64,000 nucleotides of DNA from assembly GCA_016859345.1 (NCBI GenBank), contig CM029118.1, positions 29,383,501-29,447,500 on the forward strand, in the 5' to 3' direction. Source of the DNA: Istiophorus platypterus. Its lineage: Eukaryota; Chordata; Actinopteri; Istiophoriformes; Istiophoridae. The stretch's first letter is position 1, and each line of letters begins with the position of its first letter. Made by a program: the position numbers and the translations under genes. The notes beneath the pieces were generated by a model. The model saw only the letters and a list, made by a program, of their open reading frames with translations, had not been told where the DNA came from and made no database searches. Of the stretch, positions 24,701 to 37,229 are shown one piece after another.

Positions 24701-26467
24701 TCATTGCCCTATACTTCTCATGAATCATGTATGTTATAATAGTGTACAATTTATTATAGTGATAGAGGGCTACGAGCATTGTGTCATAAAAGAGAATTTT
24801 GGAATTTAACAGCTAACATATCATCCAAATTCATGTCTGAGCAAAATCTGCTGAGGGAAATTGCAGTTGAAACCTCCAGAAGAAGCTAGTAGGTGGACTA
24901 TAATTTTTTTTTTTTTTTTTTTGTCAAAAAACAATGAAATGTGATTGGTCCATGCAACCAATAAATGAGTTGGGGTTTTGTTGCTTTTTTTATACAAGAT
25001 TGGGGATACTGGATGCACAGCATGCTACAGAGTATAGTTTTGAGCAAGCGAGGGCTACTTTGCCCTTTTTCCAGACGAAGTTGACAGTTAAACCACGCAC
25101 AACTAAGGCAAGCAGAATATCCACAAACTATGCCTGTGTGGTCAAATGTCAGTATAAGCCCGCCCACCCTTGACAGCTCAGGTTTATGTGGATGTTTAAG
25201 CAAAACACGCAACACTGTATTTCTTTGACAAATCAATACAACCACCATTTCAGCTCTTCTTGCTTCCCTCTCTCCCTCCTTCCTGTGCTCGCTCTTTTCT
25301 TATCTCCCTCTGTCTGGGAGAATTGATCCGCATGGATGGAATGATATCAACCAACGGATAGAGTGATACACCCCGCTCCCTCCTTCTTACACTCCTTTCA
25401 ACCCACTTTTGACACATAAATAAAATATGTGGCCTTTTTGTTTCGATTCACCACGCCGTTAGTTCTGAGAAAGGAATATGGTGCATGGGGCTCACATGGA
25501 GCCGTTGGTAGACAAGAGGGAGCTGAGAGTCGGCTGGTTGCCATCGCTCACTGTTCACAGGCGCCCTCCAAAATCCCCTGAACTTTCCAACATACGCATT
25601 TGTTAGAGTGACACAGTCAGATTCTAAAGAATGGCATTAGAAAATAATGTGAGTGCTAAATTATTCAGGCATTTTTTTGCCATAATGCTTCACTTTACAA
25701 CCACACACAGCTGCACACACACTTACACACAGACACATAAATATATATCCTCCCTCTCACATTTGAATTATGCCTGATCCATTTAGTGTCAGCATCCAAA
25801 TTTGGCAAAGGAGAGGATGAGAGAAGGTGCTGTGGAGAAGAGTTCACCAACTCTGTCATGCCAAACCACCATCACAGTCAATCCACACTTTGATATCAAA
25901 TGAAATAAATCACTACCATGGCTACATGTATTAGGCCCTGCTATTAACGGATGAATGCAACATGTTCCTCCACACCTCGGCTAGATATTCATGGTGTGAT
26001 GGTAAAGGCATTTCCACAGCTGGATAAGAAATAGCTACTAGGTGAACTAACCTGGCATCCTGGGAGCATGTCAGAGCATCAGTCCTGGGTCACACAGACC
26101 TGCTGGGTTTCCACTTCAGGCTGTCAAACAGACTATGCCGTAGAGGCTTCTAAGTCTCTAACTTCTCTATACACCTTCCTAGGCTTCAGTTGCACTTTCT
26201 GGATTCCCCTGTTGTATCTAAAAGCCCTCAAATGTAGGTCAGGTTACACGCACATGCATACCTATATTACATAAGCTAGGCCATGCTTCTGGTCTGCACA
26301 CTGGAGGGAAGAATGACACAAGAGATAAGAGACAGACAGCTTGGACTTAAAGATAGACAGAGTAACACTACTACAACGGATAACTGATGGGATTAAATGG
26401 GAATTATCTGTTGATATGCCCATGCAGGCCCTCTGTACATTGGCGTCCCAGCAAAACTGGTGAGTGG
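24701..26467. other. Non-coding stretch
   Basis: Poly-T run at about 24905-24922. A mixed-composition patch at about 25440-25600 could be regulatory. No gene recognised. Confidence 0.4.
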
Positions 26468-26469
26468 TG

Positions 26470-26480
26470 ATGTGTGTGTA

Positions 26481-26517
<37 letters not shown>

Positions 26518-26522
26518 TTGTG
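26470..26522. repeat. (TG)n microsatellite
   Basis: TG run with TATG and TTTG interruptions. Confidence 0.92.
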
Positions 26523-26529
26523 CGAGCAC

Positions 26530-29500
26530 ACGAATTTGTGCATATGTGTGTGTCATTATAATGATCCTCCTCATCATCATAGCGATCGTCATCATCACCC
26601 CATACAGATTGCATCATCATGTGGATAAATGCAACCAGTGACACTGGCTTATGAGACAGTTCTCCTCTTTGCCCCATCCTCTCTCACTTTTCCTTCCTTC
26701 CTTCTTTCCTCCCATGCTTCATTTCTTCTCCACTTGGATTTCACCCAATCATGCACAAGCACTGTCACTAATAAATGCCCAAATACCAATATTATGCAAC
26801 AGTTATTATTTCCTCTGCCTTTCTCTCCACCCCAGGCCTTCTTTCCCATTCTCCTAGCTCTACCCTTCCCTTTCCCTACACACTTCCTCACCTCCTCTTC
26901 TGTGGAAGCCCCGAGTCACCTCAGACTGTTGGTGGGTAGTTTCTTAGACAGCGTGACAGTGTGCTTAGCCCTGTTAAGCCAGCGTCAGCTTCAGCTCCGC
27001 TTCTGGTTGGCACTGATCAAGGAACCCTGAGAGAGAGAGAAATAGAAAGAAAAAGAAAAAGAGAAGATAAGGATAATGCTGAGTTCACCACCACCACCAC
27101 CAGGACTCCCCTTTTCTTCCTTCCCTCGCTGCTTCTAGCACACCCTCGTCAGGAAGAGGTTTCCCCCTTGAGAAAGGAGGGGAAGGTAATTGATAATTGT
27201 CTGATGTAGTGCTGACTGCTCTACAATAACCACTGATCACCTCAAGTTCACTGTTCTTTCTCCTCCTCCTCCCCCATTTCATACACAAACCTTTCTTCAA
27301 CCTGGTCTTCCAACCTGTTAACATTTCATCACCTTTTTTTGTATATTTTAATTTCTTTTGCCTTTTAATATATGTCACCAATATTCCAATAACAATGACA
27401 TCTACTATGACATCTAAATACCAATCTCCCAAACATCTAAGTTGTGAAATATTGTTATCATTATTTAGTAAAAAGAAGATAAGTCTGTGATATCTCATAT
27501 GTTTCTTATTGCCCCCTGAAAACATCATTGTGTTAATCACTCACTCTTCTGACTTTCCTTCTCTTTCTGTGTCACTAAGACCCAAACTCAGTAGTTCCTG
27601 CTCAGGGAATCCCCAAAAAATTATAAAATTGATGTCCAATGCAATGAATGCAATGTAGTGCTCCACTGTTTGGCATAAAATTAAAAAAAAAAACTCTTCA
27701 TACACATAAAACATAAGTACTGCATGCAGCAATAATGCCACGTTACTGCCTAGCCCTATAGTTTAAATGAAACGTTACCAATGCAAGTAAATGATTAGCT
27801 ATTGCAATGAATCTGATGAGTCACACATAGTAAACATGTCCTAGAATGACCAAATAGGGGTGCTACACAAAGTACTTTCCAATCTGTGCAGCATACAACA
27901 CTCTTAATCATTTAGGACAAGGAGAGACTACCCAAAAAAATGTTTATCAGGGACAAAAAAGGGGGAAACCATAGCACGCAAAAGATGCCATTTGAATGGA
28001 GTAGACATAAATAATAATAGTTAAATTACAGTATAGAGAGTATTTCAGGAACGCATCCATCAGCATTCACAAATTAAAATCCTGTGAGTGCTTTCGGGGC
28101 TTGATTGATTATTTGATCTTCAGCTGCAGACTCAGGCTTAAAAAATGAAAACATTTATAAAATAAAAATATATCATTTAGTGTAGGTTCATTTAGACTAG
28201 ATATTGTTATAAAGTTCACAATTGTCAACAGGTTCCTCTTGATATGTACACTATGTTGTCATTAATATTATTTTTCTAATCAAAAAATTAATAATGCACT
28301 TGAAAATATAATGTTTTCTGTGCTCCTGCCTTCTGTCAGGAAAGCCTGGAAAGCAAATTTGCTCTTCAGTCACAATAAATTGTTTTAAACATCTGATCTC
28401 CCCCTGCACATTAAGGCATTAAAGAAAAAACTATAAAGCTCCTGCATAGGTGTGCAGCTACATATTTCATGCAGTAGATATGCAGGCCATTAAGCAACAT
28501 TTTGACACCTCTGTTATTTACTACCTCAAGCGGTTTCTCAACGACGTTTAATCAGACTTTACTAAAAGCTGCTGACTCAAAGAGAAACCTTCTTTCTCTC
28601 TGCTCTGTTTATGTTTATCTCCAAAGCTCCATTCTTCTCCCTGCCTTTCTTTTTCTCTTTGCTTACTTACTCATATTTTCCAAAAGGTCTTTTTCATGTG
28701 TCTGGGGTTCCGAGGGGCTGAGCCCCAGAATAATCACTAAAGAAGAAATTAAGTTGAGTAAAACAGAGTGTTTTTGTTATCAAGACAGTTATCAAAGGCG
28801 TAGAGAGACTCAGCTACTTGTTGTAAAATTCAGATGCTTTGAGATGCTATCGTGGCTACCAGGTATTAAACATGAAACTTTGTGATTTTGACGTGGTTTA
28901 CCAAAGCAACAGTCACTACGTTGCATCCATCAGAGGCTGATATTTAAAACATCCAAAGTGAAGTGCGCTTTTTTTGCCTTAGAAGTGGTTTGCCTTCGAT
29001 TTTCCCTGCTGGGAAGGGATCGCTTCAGACAGGAGGGGGGGCAGATTGGGGGGAATAAGATGTGGCTCAATACAAGTTATCTTTAATGGAAGGATCCAGG
29101 ATGAGGGGATTCAAGGGGAAAAAATGATGGGAAAAGGCAGGGAAAAAAAAATATAGATGCAAAGTGTTGGCAGCTGTGTTTGGTGAGGTCAGATTTTAGG
29201 GTCAGGTGCTGATGAACACACACAAAAACAAATGTTCACACAGCACACATATATTAGCTGTCCCTTGCTAAATGGAAGTTGGATGTAATATTGCTCTTGT
29301 CACAATGGCCATCTGATGTCAATTTCACACAGTGGCAGGACCCTCCGCAAGCTGCTCAGTACACCAGCCACCCTGGTACCAAACAAAAGCATCACACATA
29401 CAAAAGGTGTACTAAAGCTACACAGTCATGTGTGCTCTTTTTCTTTTTACCTCGATGTCTGTGTCTACCCCTCCCTCCTCACACACGCATGCACACACAT

Positions 29501-29650
29501 ACACACACTGGGATAAGTCAGGAGGAAATGGATGCCCATGTTTTGTGGGACCACCTGTTCATCCTGGATACAAGTCTAAGAACCCAGTAAGGGTTAACCC
29601 CTTTTGTGGGAGAGAGCCAGGACAGTGTGTGTGCGCAACTTCATACATGC
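26530..29650. other. Non-coding stretch
   Basis: Alternating pyrimidine-rich (26660-26900, 27240-27300) and AT-rich DNA. A GA-rich patch lies at 27029-27070 and a short CAC trinucleotide run at about 27087-27101. Long-looking frames here are driven by composition and have no recognisable domain. Confidence 0.42.
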
Positions 29651-29659
29651 ATGCATGCA

Positions 29660-29672
29660 TGTGTGTGTGTGT

Positions 29673-29711
<39 letters not shown>
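29660..29711. repeat. (TG)n microsatellite, left arm of a TG/CA pair
   Basis: TG run preceded by (ATGC)n at about 29645-29660. It is complementary to the CA run about 113 bp downstream, so the two can pair as a long imperfect hairpin. Confidence 0.93.
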
Positions 29712-29823
29712 CGTGTGCAAGCTTTGGCACCTCCCCGCCTGAAACTTGCCCCATGAGTGGCAGACTGGCTCAGGCTGTCCGGCTGGGAGGGAGCAGAGCC
29801 CACTGCTGGACCACCTCCCTGGC

Positions 29824-29824
<1 letters not shown>

Positions 29825-29898
<74 letters not shown>
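29825..29898. repeat. (CA)n microsatellite, right arm of a TG/CA pair
   Basis: Pure CA run of about 74 bp, in inverted orientation to the TG run at 29660-29711. Confidence 0.96.
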
Positions 29899-29899
<1 letters not shown>

Positions 29900-29900
<1 letters not shown>

Positions 29901-30610
29901 AATCCTAGGCACATTCCATGGAGAGTATCCTTCCTCTCCATCACCTATTCTGAACTGCCTACCTACCTTCTAACTACCTAGACAAAAAAAAAAAAAAATT
30001 ATTAGTCGTCAGGGGTTTGGACAGTTAAATCATATTTGCTGTCAAAATCAGTGAATATGGACTTTACAGATAATTTTATTTTCAAATCAGGTCTTTGTAT
30101 GCTATCAAATAAAATGTGCGCATTTATCTCTTTTTTAAAATGTTTTTCCGTCAAAAGAAAAAATAATTTGCAAAGCTTGTACAAAACCATGTATAAATGA
30201 AATGAATGTAGGCTTGAGTTAGCTAAATATGAGTTAATTTTACTTTTTCTACTTTTTACTTTTATCTTACTGAACTTAAGCTGTTCCAAATCTCTAAATA
30301 CCATTTGTATTGGAACCCTTACTCATACCAACCTGAACACACACTTCCACACACACACAGAAAGTGGTACCTCTCATCATTCTCATAAGTGTCTGAAAGA
30401 AAAGGAAGTGACATCACTAACCAAACCCACCCCACACCCACCCCAAAATAATCACCTCCTGGGAGGCAGTGAGATGGAGAAAAAAAAAACAGCAATCTTG
30501 TCTTTCAAACAAAAAGGGGAAAATATTTAAAGGGGCAATGAATTTCATGGGGCTGAATAGGATGTTGGTACATGTTTTACTAAAGGAAATATAATGGCAG
30601 ACTATTATTA
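29900..30610. other. AT-rich non-coding stretch
   Basis: A-run at about 29984-29998 and another at about 30480-30489. No gene seen. Confidence 0.42.
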
Positions 30611-30619
30611 GATCACATT

Positions 30620-31270
30620 AATCACGAGTGTGCCAAAGGCAGTGACAGCCGCGCTGAAAAGGATTGAAAACGCTGGTAATGGATATAAATTACCCATTGT
30701 GTGATAAAAGGATTTTTTCTTCACTAAGAAGGTAAAAAGGAATAAAACACTGAGAGAGCCACTAAACGTTGTGTGTACATATTTGCATGTGTATATGTGT
30801 ATGTATGTGTGAGTGTCCTGTCGCCTGAGTGTGCCTAATGTGTAATAATACAGGGTTATCAGTGCAGGATTAAAATTTTAAGGGAATCAGATAGTGACAG
30901 TGAGGCCTTGTATTAAATGCACCGGCGACAGAAAAGAGGGAAGGATTAAAAACAGATTAAATTGGTTTGTAGTGATGGAGATGAAAGGGGGGGGGGGTGT
31001 TTTGACAGAGGTCTGTCGGGCTTTTGGCATGGTGATAATGAGTCACATCTCCCATGCACTGTTATTTATTGCCGACTTGGCTCACAAACAAAAGATCAAT
31101 AATTTTGAGCAAATCTAATGTTGTCCTCGCCACTAATGCGCTCGTCCATCACATCTGCCATCTCCACCAAGGAGATGGACTGATTCCCTGTTTATTTGGA
31201 GATCAAATGCAATTATAACACATGTCTATAATAACGGAGGAAACCCTCTCACGTGAATACGTGTGGCGCC
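30620..31270. promoter_or_regulatory. Candidate conserved non-coding element cluster
   Basis: About 650 bp of mostly non-repetitive, balanced sequence, interrupted by a short G11 run (30987-30997) and TATG words near 30780-30810. Words such as GATATAAATTACCC, ACAAAAGATCAATAATTTTG and GAGATCAAATGCAATTATAA (near 30683, 31087 and 31199) give a homeodomain/TCF-rich texture. Not coding by any frame. Role inferred. Confidence 0.42.
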
Positions 31271-31279
31271 TTGAATCAT

Positions 31280-34200
31280 GTCCATGCATATGTATATAAA
31301 GATGCAAAGACATGCACAAAGGTGTCACGTATGTGTAAATGATAATATATGTACCAAATGGGCAATGTGTTGCCGCACCATTTTTCCACATCAATCTTCA
31401 TTTCTTCCTCAGACCTTGCCTTTGAAATATGAAGTGTGTCAACGGCCTGTCCCCCCACAACACAGGAAGCACACAAACATCCGTCAAAGCAACACACCCG
31501 ATGTTCACTAGTTAGCCCTGCAGCACAGAGAGATGAGAAGACAGCAGATCCTTCACTGACAACTAGCCCTGGGTGAGACACTTTCCAGCCACCTGAACTC
31601 AATCAGGCCCCAGTGGAGGCAGCATTTGGGTATTTCATTTCATCTCCATCCCCTTATTCACTGGAGGTACATTTGATTTATTTCTCAATGCCACATGCAC
31701 AAATGCAAATCACATTTTGAATCTAACATCACTTTTTTGCGGTTATCTACATAAAAACTGGTTGTTTTTTTTGTTTCAACCTGGTTGAGTGTACCACCAA
31801 GCACACACTAATGTGAGGGCAAGCAGAGGCTTATTCTACTGTATCTGTAGTGTACATGATATGCCCCCACTCTCTAAGGTGTATTTACCAACAGTTGGCC
31901 ATTTATACAAATCATCTAGGACCTACTGTCCTTTGCGCACCAGAATCAAGCATGCCCCATGCCAATATCCTGCACTATAACAGTAAAGTCAGTGGCAGGT
32001 GTAAGGCACTAAGCTCCTTCCCCTTCTCCCTGGGTGAGGTGTGAGGAGCAAAACAATGACAGACAAAGGTCACCTGGCCCACAACACCCCACCTGCTGAG
32101 GTGTTGACCTGCTGAATTCACTGCTGAGGCAAGGGGAAGAAAAGCGGGAAGGAAGGAGGGAAGAAAGGAAAAAATAAGGAAAGGTAAAGCAAGAGTCTAC
32201 AAGCAAGCAAAGATTTTAAGTGACTGAAGTAGTATTAAGGAAAGTGACCGATAGCAACCAAAAAGGCAGACAACTTATATTTTACTTTGAGTTATAAAAA
32301 AGGTATATTAGGTTTTGGACCTCTCTCAATTTCACACCAGGAAGGATTGTCATTAGATTCCGAACCCCATCACAAAATATAATAATAATGCAAATAATAA
32401 TTTTATTAAATAATGCCATTCATCTGTCCTTTTCAATTTATTTGTAAATTAATTATCGTATATAAACCACTTTGACTTGCCAATTATTCAAAAGTTTCTA
32501 ACAAAGTAACTTGCATTGCCTGCACACTGTTGCTTTTGTCAAACCAACACTCCAAAGATATTCAATCTAAAACTATAGAGAGAAAAGATCTGATTTATTT
32601 TTTTAGTGATTCAGTTGATCCTTTTAACACTACAATACACATAACAACATTCGGTGATGTTCCAGTTTTTGAAGTGTCATGAATTCACACAGGTTTTCAA
32701 CAGGCTGTTTTATCAAAATCAATCTTCTGAAAAGTGCAAAAAAGGCAGATCCTGGGTAGAGCAGGTCAGGTCCTTGGTAGGTGAAATACTGTTATAAAGG
32801 ATTGAAATGAGACTGAGAGTAGGGACTGTGACTTTCTTCCCCACTGTTAACATACACACACACGTCCAACCTCCTAGATGTTCAGAGCAATGTCAGGGCA
32901 ACTTACAGGTCAACAAGCCATGGGGCCATGCAGAAATTAGCAGCAAGACACGTTTTTTTTTTTTTTTAAAACTGCATTTAAAAAAAATGCAATCAGTAAA
33001 TCAAATGCTATTAGCAAAAAAGACAAATTATGTTCACTAGAAATTACGTTGAGTATTGTTTTTGAGAAGCAGACAATGAGGAAGTCAGAGAAGGGCTGTA
33101 AATAGCCCAAATACATGCAGGCATCGTCACTTAAACTGTTTATTCCTTCCCCTGTTTAATTGACATCCGTATATCAGTGATAAAAATGCAAATACACAGA
33201 GACAAATGTGGTGTTAATGACACAGCCGTACACACTCATCAGTTCTCTGGAGCAAGAGTGACACGAGTTTGCAAAAGCACACATATTAACAGGACAACAT
33301 CTCTGATTCAGTGGAAGTCACATGAAAAGATTCAATGCTGCATCACACATTACACACACTCATTTTGATCTGTCTGTTGAAAGATATTTTTCAACTCTGA
33401 AGGCACCATGTCAGAGCTGTGAAAGTTGAGTGTGTCTTAGCTGAATACGTAATAATTCACTAGTATCACTGTAATGACCACCTTCGATATCATCCTAATC
33501 ATTATTGTCACCGACAGCATCACTATTATCATCATCATCATCTGCAATCATCAAGCCCATCACAAGCCATATTTTTTTACAATGAGTGTAATGTGGGCAG
33601 TCACTGGATGGTGATGAAGTGGTGTTAGGATAAATTCACACCAAGCATATCTGTGTTCAGTTTAGGTCTAGAGCAGGCAGAACTTAAGTTCCTTTTTTTC
33701 TTTCTTTTTGTTTTGCCACACTCAGAAAATTCTCACTGGGGGGTTTTCTAGAGTGACTCAAGTTACAAAACTAAACCTCATGAAGTCTACTGTCCAAATT
33801 TAAAAAGACAAACAATCGCACCATCAGAATATAAAACAAAGTTCTGGAATGTACTATCACTCCCAGACTGATGATTAGACTGATTGGTATTGTTTTAGAT
33901 TTTTTATTAATCAGTAATGTTTTTAAACAAGACTGAGTATACATCCAATGCCAAAAGGGCCAAAATGGTAGAGTGCCGAAACAGAGGGTTGTATGCATTT
34001 CATGTAGCAAGGTGGAAAGTAATGGTATGACACTTAGAATGGTGGATGGGCATGGATGGGCATGTAGAATGCTCCATTTCCATCTAGGAGACTCGATTAT
34101 TAACCTTAACCACAGTCTTTCCCTAACATTAATCTGGTGTTTTAATTGTGGTAAATTTTGGACTGAGACCAAATACTGTGTCCAGTCTAGTGGCCTGTCA

Positions 34201-34720
34201 TGAGCATTGATAGCTTGTTTCATTAGTAAGGCATCCTTGGAAACCTTGATGAAAATCTAAACTTCTTTATTGCCTAAATTTCAAAATGTAGAAAATCTAT
34301 TTATTTATTTATTTTTTGCTTGTCTCCTTTGGTAGCAACATGTAGGGCGAGGATATTCTCTGACACATAAAATCAACTTCAGATTGACATTAGCCAGTGT
34401 TGCCATCGGTGCACCCCTATCTCACTAAGCAGACAGACTAGACTGACACCGCAACAGCAGCCTTTGGTTCCCTTCACCTAACGCTACTCTCATAGCCCAA
34501 ATATTGCCTGTGGGATTTCACCACACTAAAGAGTCATGTCAAAGATCTCTGCAATGTGTGACGTCTCCCTCAGCCACTGCTGTCATGTTCCCTCTGCTTC
34601 TTACTTCCATTTCCCCTACCCCCTTTTTTCCTGCCAAACCTCTTTTGACTCTGGTTTGAGTAGGAGACTTTCTCCCAGAGCATTTTGAGTTGTCATTTTT
34701 TAAACACATATATCAAAGCT
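31280..34720. other. Non-coding stretch
   Basis: Contains purine-rich (32130-32190) and ATC/ATT-rich (33510-33545) patches and a poly-T at about 32951-32967. No gene, RNA or named repeat recognised. The 150-residue minus-strand frame at 33771-34223 has no domain. Confidence 0.42.
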
Positions 34721-34751
34721 GGGAGTATGGGGGAAGGGGGGAAGGGGGGGC
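34721..34751 (+). repeat. G-rich tract with G-quadruplex potential
   Basis: Four G-runs of three or more (GGG, GGGGG, GGGGGG, GGGGGGG) separated by short A-containing loops. Confidence 0.72.
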
Positions 34752-36320
34752 AGATGTTTCTCTCATGCCTTCCTACTCGAGTACAATGAAGCTTTGGAAA
34801 GAAAAGACAGAGAGAGAGAGGAGCAGCAAGACTTTTGCGGAGATTTTTTGCAGTCCAGATCCTTTCTCCCAACGACTGGCAATACATCATTTGTATTGAT
34901 GCAATATTAAATTTCAATATCGCATGTCAAAAGGTACAAAATGATAGATCATAGCCTAACTAAATGCATTATTAAGGCATTCGCTGGCTGCGCCGGCTTC
35001 TCTTACAATCAGCTGTGTCAGAAGAGTACAGTTGGTGATACTGGCAGCATTTCAAAGCTTTGTCGTTTTTCTTTCTAGCTGCATCCCAGCTTTCTTAATC
35101 TAGCTTTCTGTCACTTATTAATGTTCCAGAGGAACTAAAAACCACAGATCTTTCCTTCCCAATAATCAGAGGCTTAACTCACTTTTTTTATTTCTCTAGA
35201 AAAATGTTTTAAAAATTAAATGAATAAAGTCATAATTAAATATTGAGCGTTGAACAGAAGATCAGGAAAATATGTTCAGCGCTGTTAGACATGTTAAGAG
35301 CACAGACGAAAGAAGAGCAAAACTATGGCTGAGGCAGTGACTCATTCTGTGTGGTATGATTTATGTTCTCTTTATGTGCTCTGCAACCCTGTAAGTTTAT
35401 CTCTATATTCCCTGCCTGATAGAGTGACTCCTTGGTTGTCTCTATGCCTTGCCACAATAACACTGTGTACTGAACTTAATGGCTGATTCTAATTTATAAC
35501 CCAAGTCAAAGGTTGCATCTTAGTTGTGGTTTATGGGAAAAAAGAAGGTAACAGGAAAAAATGAAGAGAGGACAGAGGGAGAGAGATACTTCCCTACAGA
35601 TGAAAGTGGATTTAACAAGCACCCACTTTCTGCACACTGGCCTGAAACTAACAAACCTAAATAAAATGATTGCTGGTATTGATGCTTAATTTCAGTCTTT
35701 ATCTTAGACCAGATTTCAAAAAAAGATCTTTATTCTAAGGTTGTAAAATCCATCTTCTGAATCAACTCAACCTTTAGAGATGATTCCCATATATGTTTTG
35801 TTCGATATCATTTTATTATTCTTGTTCATTTTTTTTCATGAACAATAGTGTTCTTCATTAAGTGATGATGTTTAAAGAAAAAAAAGAAATTAGACTAAAC
35901 TAACAAACACCTTCATTCAACGACTGATTTGCACAATTTCTGTCAGTCTGGTCCTACCAAATGGCAATTGAGCAACATATCAATTTCCTTGAGTCATTTT
36001 GCATGTTATGACTATATATGTTATTTTTCCCATGTCATTTCACACCACATCATTTCTGTACTTAGTAACCCCTGAAACCCTTACCAAATCATTGTTAAAG
36101 GAAAATGACAAATCAGAAAATGGGTGGACATGACATACAACATGTCCTGCACGTAGTGTGCAATTAAATGCAATTCCATGAGTTCACATTGTTTCTGTTG
36201 TCATCATCCTCTTCCTCTCATCCTCATCTAATATATTAATCTACTTTTTGAAATTGCCTCTATCTTAATGGTAAATTTTCAGCATCCATATCTTCTCATT
36301 TCTTTTTATGGTATTTTATT
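34752..36320. other. AT-rich non-coding stretch
   Basis: No gene recognised. A short mixed-composition block at about 34960-35060 (GCATTATTAAGGCATTCGCT) could be regulatory. Confidence 0.4.
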
Positions 36321-36326
36321 TCTCGT

Positions 36327-36336
36327 CCATATTTGG
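36327..36336. promoter_or_regulatory. CArG box (SRF-type)
   Basis: CCATATTTGG fits CC(A/T)6GG exactly. It lies about 280 bp before the RE1 site. Function unknown. Confidence 0.3.
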
Positions 36337-36615
36337 TCTACCACACTATACAGCAGATTTGATACAGAAATGATGACAGAATGTCACTCAAAATATGATT
36401 TGCATATGAAACTTATAGGAACCACCACTGCTTGATTTTAAGTTTAATATGAGATTAAGAGTAACAGCTGCCTATCTGCTGAATATCAAACATTTTTGGT
36501 CTCATTTACTAAATTTACACTTTTTGATGTATGCATTTAATATATACATTTTAATATATACAGTTTACAGACAGTTAAATATGCAGAGTTACTTTAATGT
36601 GTACTGAGCACCATC

Positions 36616-36636
36616 TTCAGCACCATGGACAGCCAA
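36616..36636 (+). promoter_or_regulatory. REST/NRSF binding site (RE1/NRSE)
   Basis: TTCAGCACCATGGACAGC at 36616-36633 matches both halves of the 21-bp RE1 consensus in the correct order and spacing: left half TTCAGCACC is exact, the two-base spacer is AT, and the right half begins GGACAGC exactly. Only the last three bases (CAA for GCC) differ. REST with CoREST represses neuronal genes outside neurons, so a site of this quality suggests that a neural gene lies in or near the window. It lies in otherwise AT-rich, non-coding DNA, not in a recognised repeat. Confidence 0.75.
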
Positions 36637-36897
36637 CATTGAGAAGAATGCATGTGCAAAAAGTTAGGTGTGAAACCAATAAAATCCTAAGATTGATCAT
36701 TATAGACAAAAGGAACCTTGGTCTCTTGTGAGAGGCACGGACATGGTAAATGCAATGCAATATAGCAATATCTATCTTTAGTATGTGTTATTAGATAGGA
36801 TTAGCCACCATCAGCTGCTGGCCAAAGAACAGCAGGTAGGGCTGTTGCTATAAAAACTTGAGGGTATTGATTTTGGCAAAGCTTCAATGCAGTACTT

Positions 36898-37095
36898 AAG
36901 AGAGTAGTTCAACATTTTGGGGAATAAGTTTATTTGTTTGCTTGGCAATAGTTAGATAATTGATACTAGTCTTATTTATGTATGCTGCAAATAACACTAG
37001 TAGATGGAAAGGATAAGCTGAGCATAAGGACTGAAATCAGACCCAGAGGGAAAGTGCATCGTCTACTGGCTCTATTTCTTCACTGACATAGTTTT
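36898..37095. mobile_element. Teleost dispersed repeat, diverged copy
   Basis: The run from 'agtagttcaacattttggg' (36903) through 'gcttggcaatagttagat' and 'aagctgagcataaggactg' (near 37016) resembles a very common fish repeat I recall that goes from a 'facing the cell with the -ttcgacattttggga-' start to '-agcataaagactggaa-'. Strongly diverged and non-coding. Confidence 0.6.
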
Positions 37096-37229
37096 AATTT
37101 TAAGTATAGATATAGTGGTAATTAATGGTTTGAATCTTTGACAAGGCTCAGACTAACAGCTGTGTAAATCACAATTATTAATTTTTGTTTCTTACACATA
37201 CAATTGCCCAGCCCGCATCCAATTAAAAG

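Noticed and set aside
28502..28885. 127-codon frame
   Set aside because: No domain or splice context; composition follows the TC-rich DNA.
29559..29973. Several overlapping frames on both strands
   Set aside because: All are translations of the TG and CA microsatellites.
33771..34223. 150-codon minus-strand frame
   Set aside because: No motif of a transposase, RT or cellular family could be seen.
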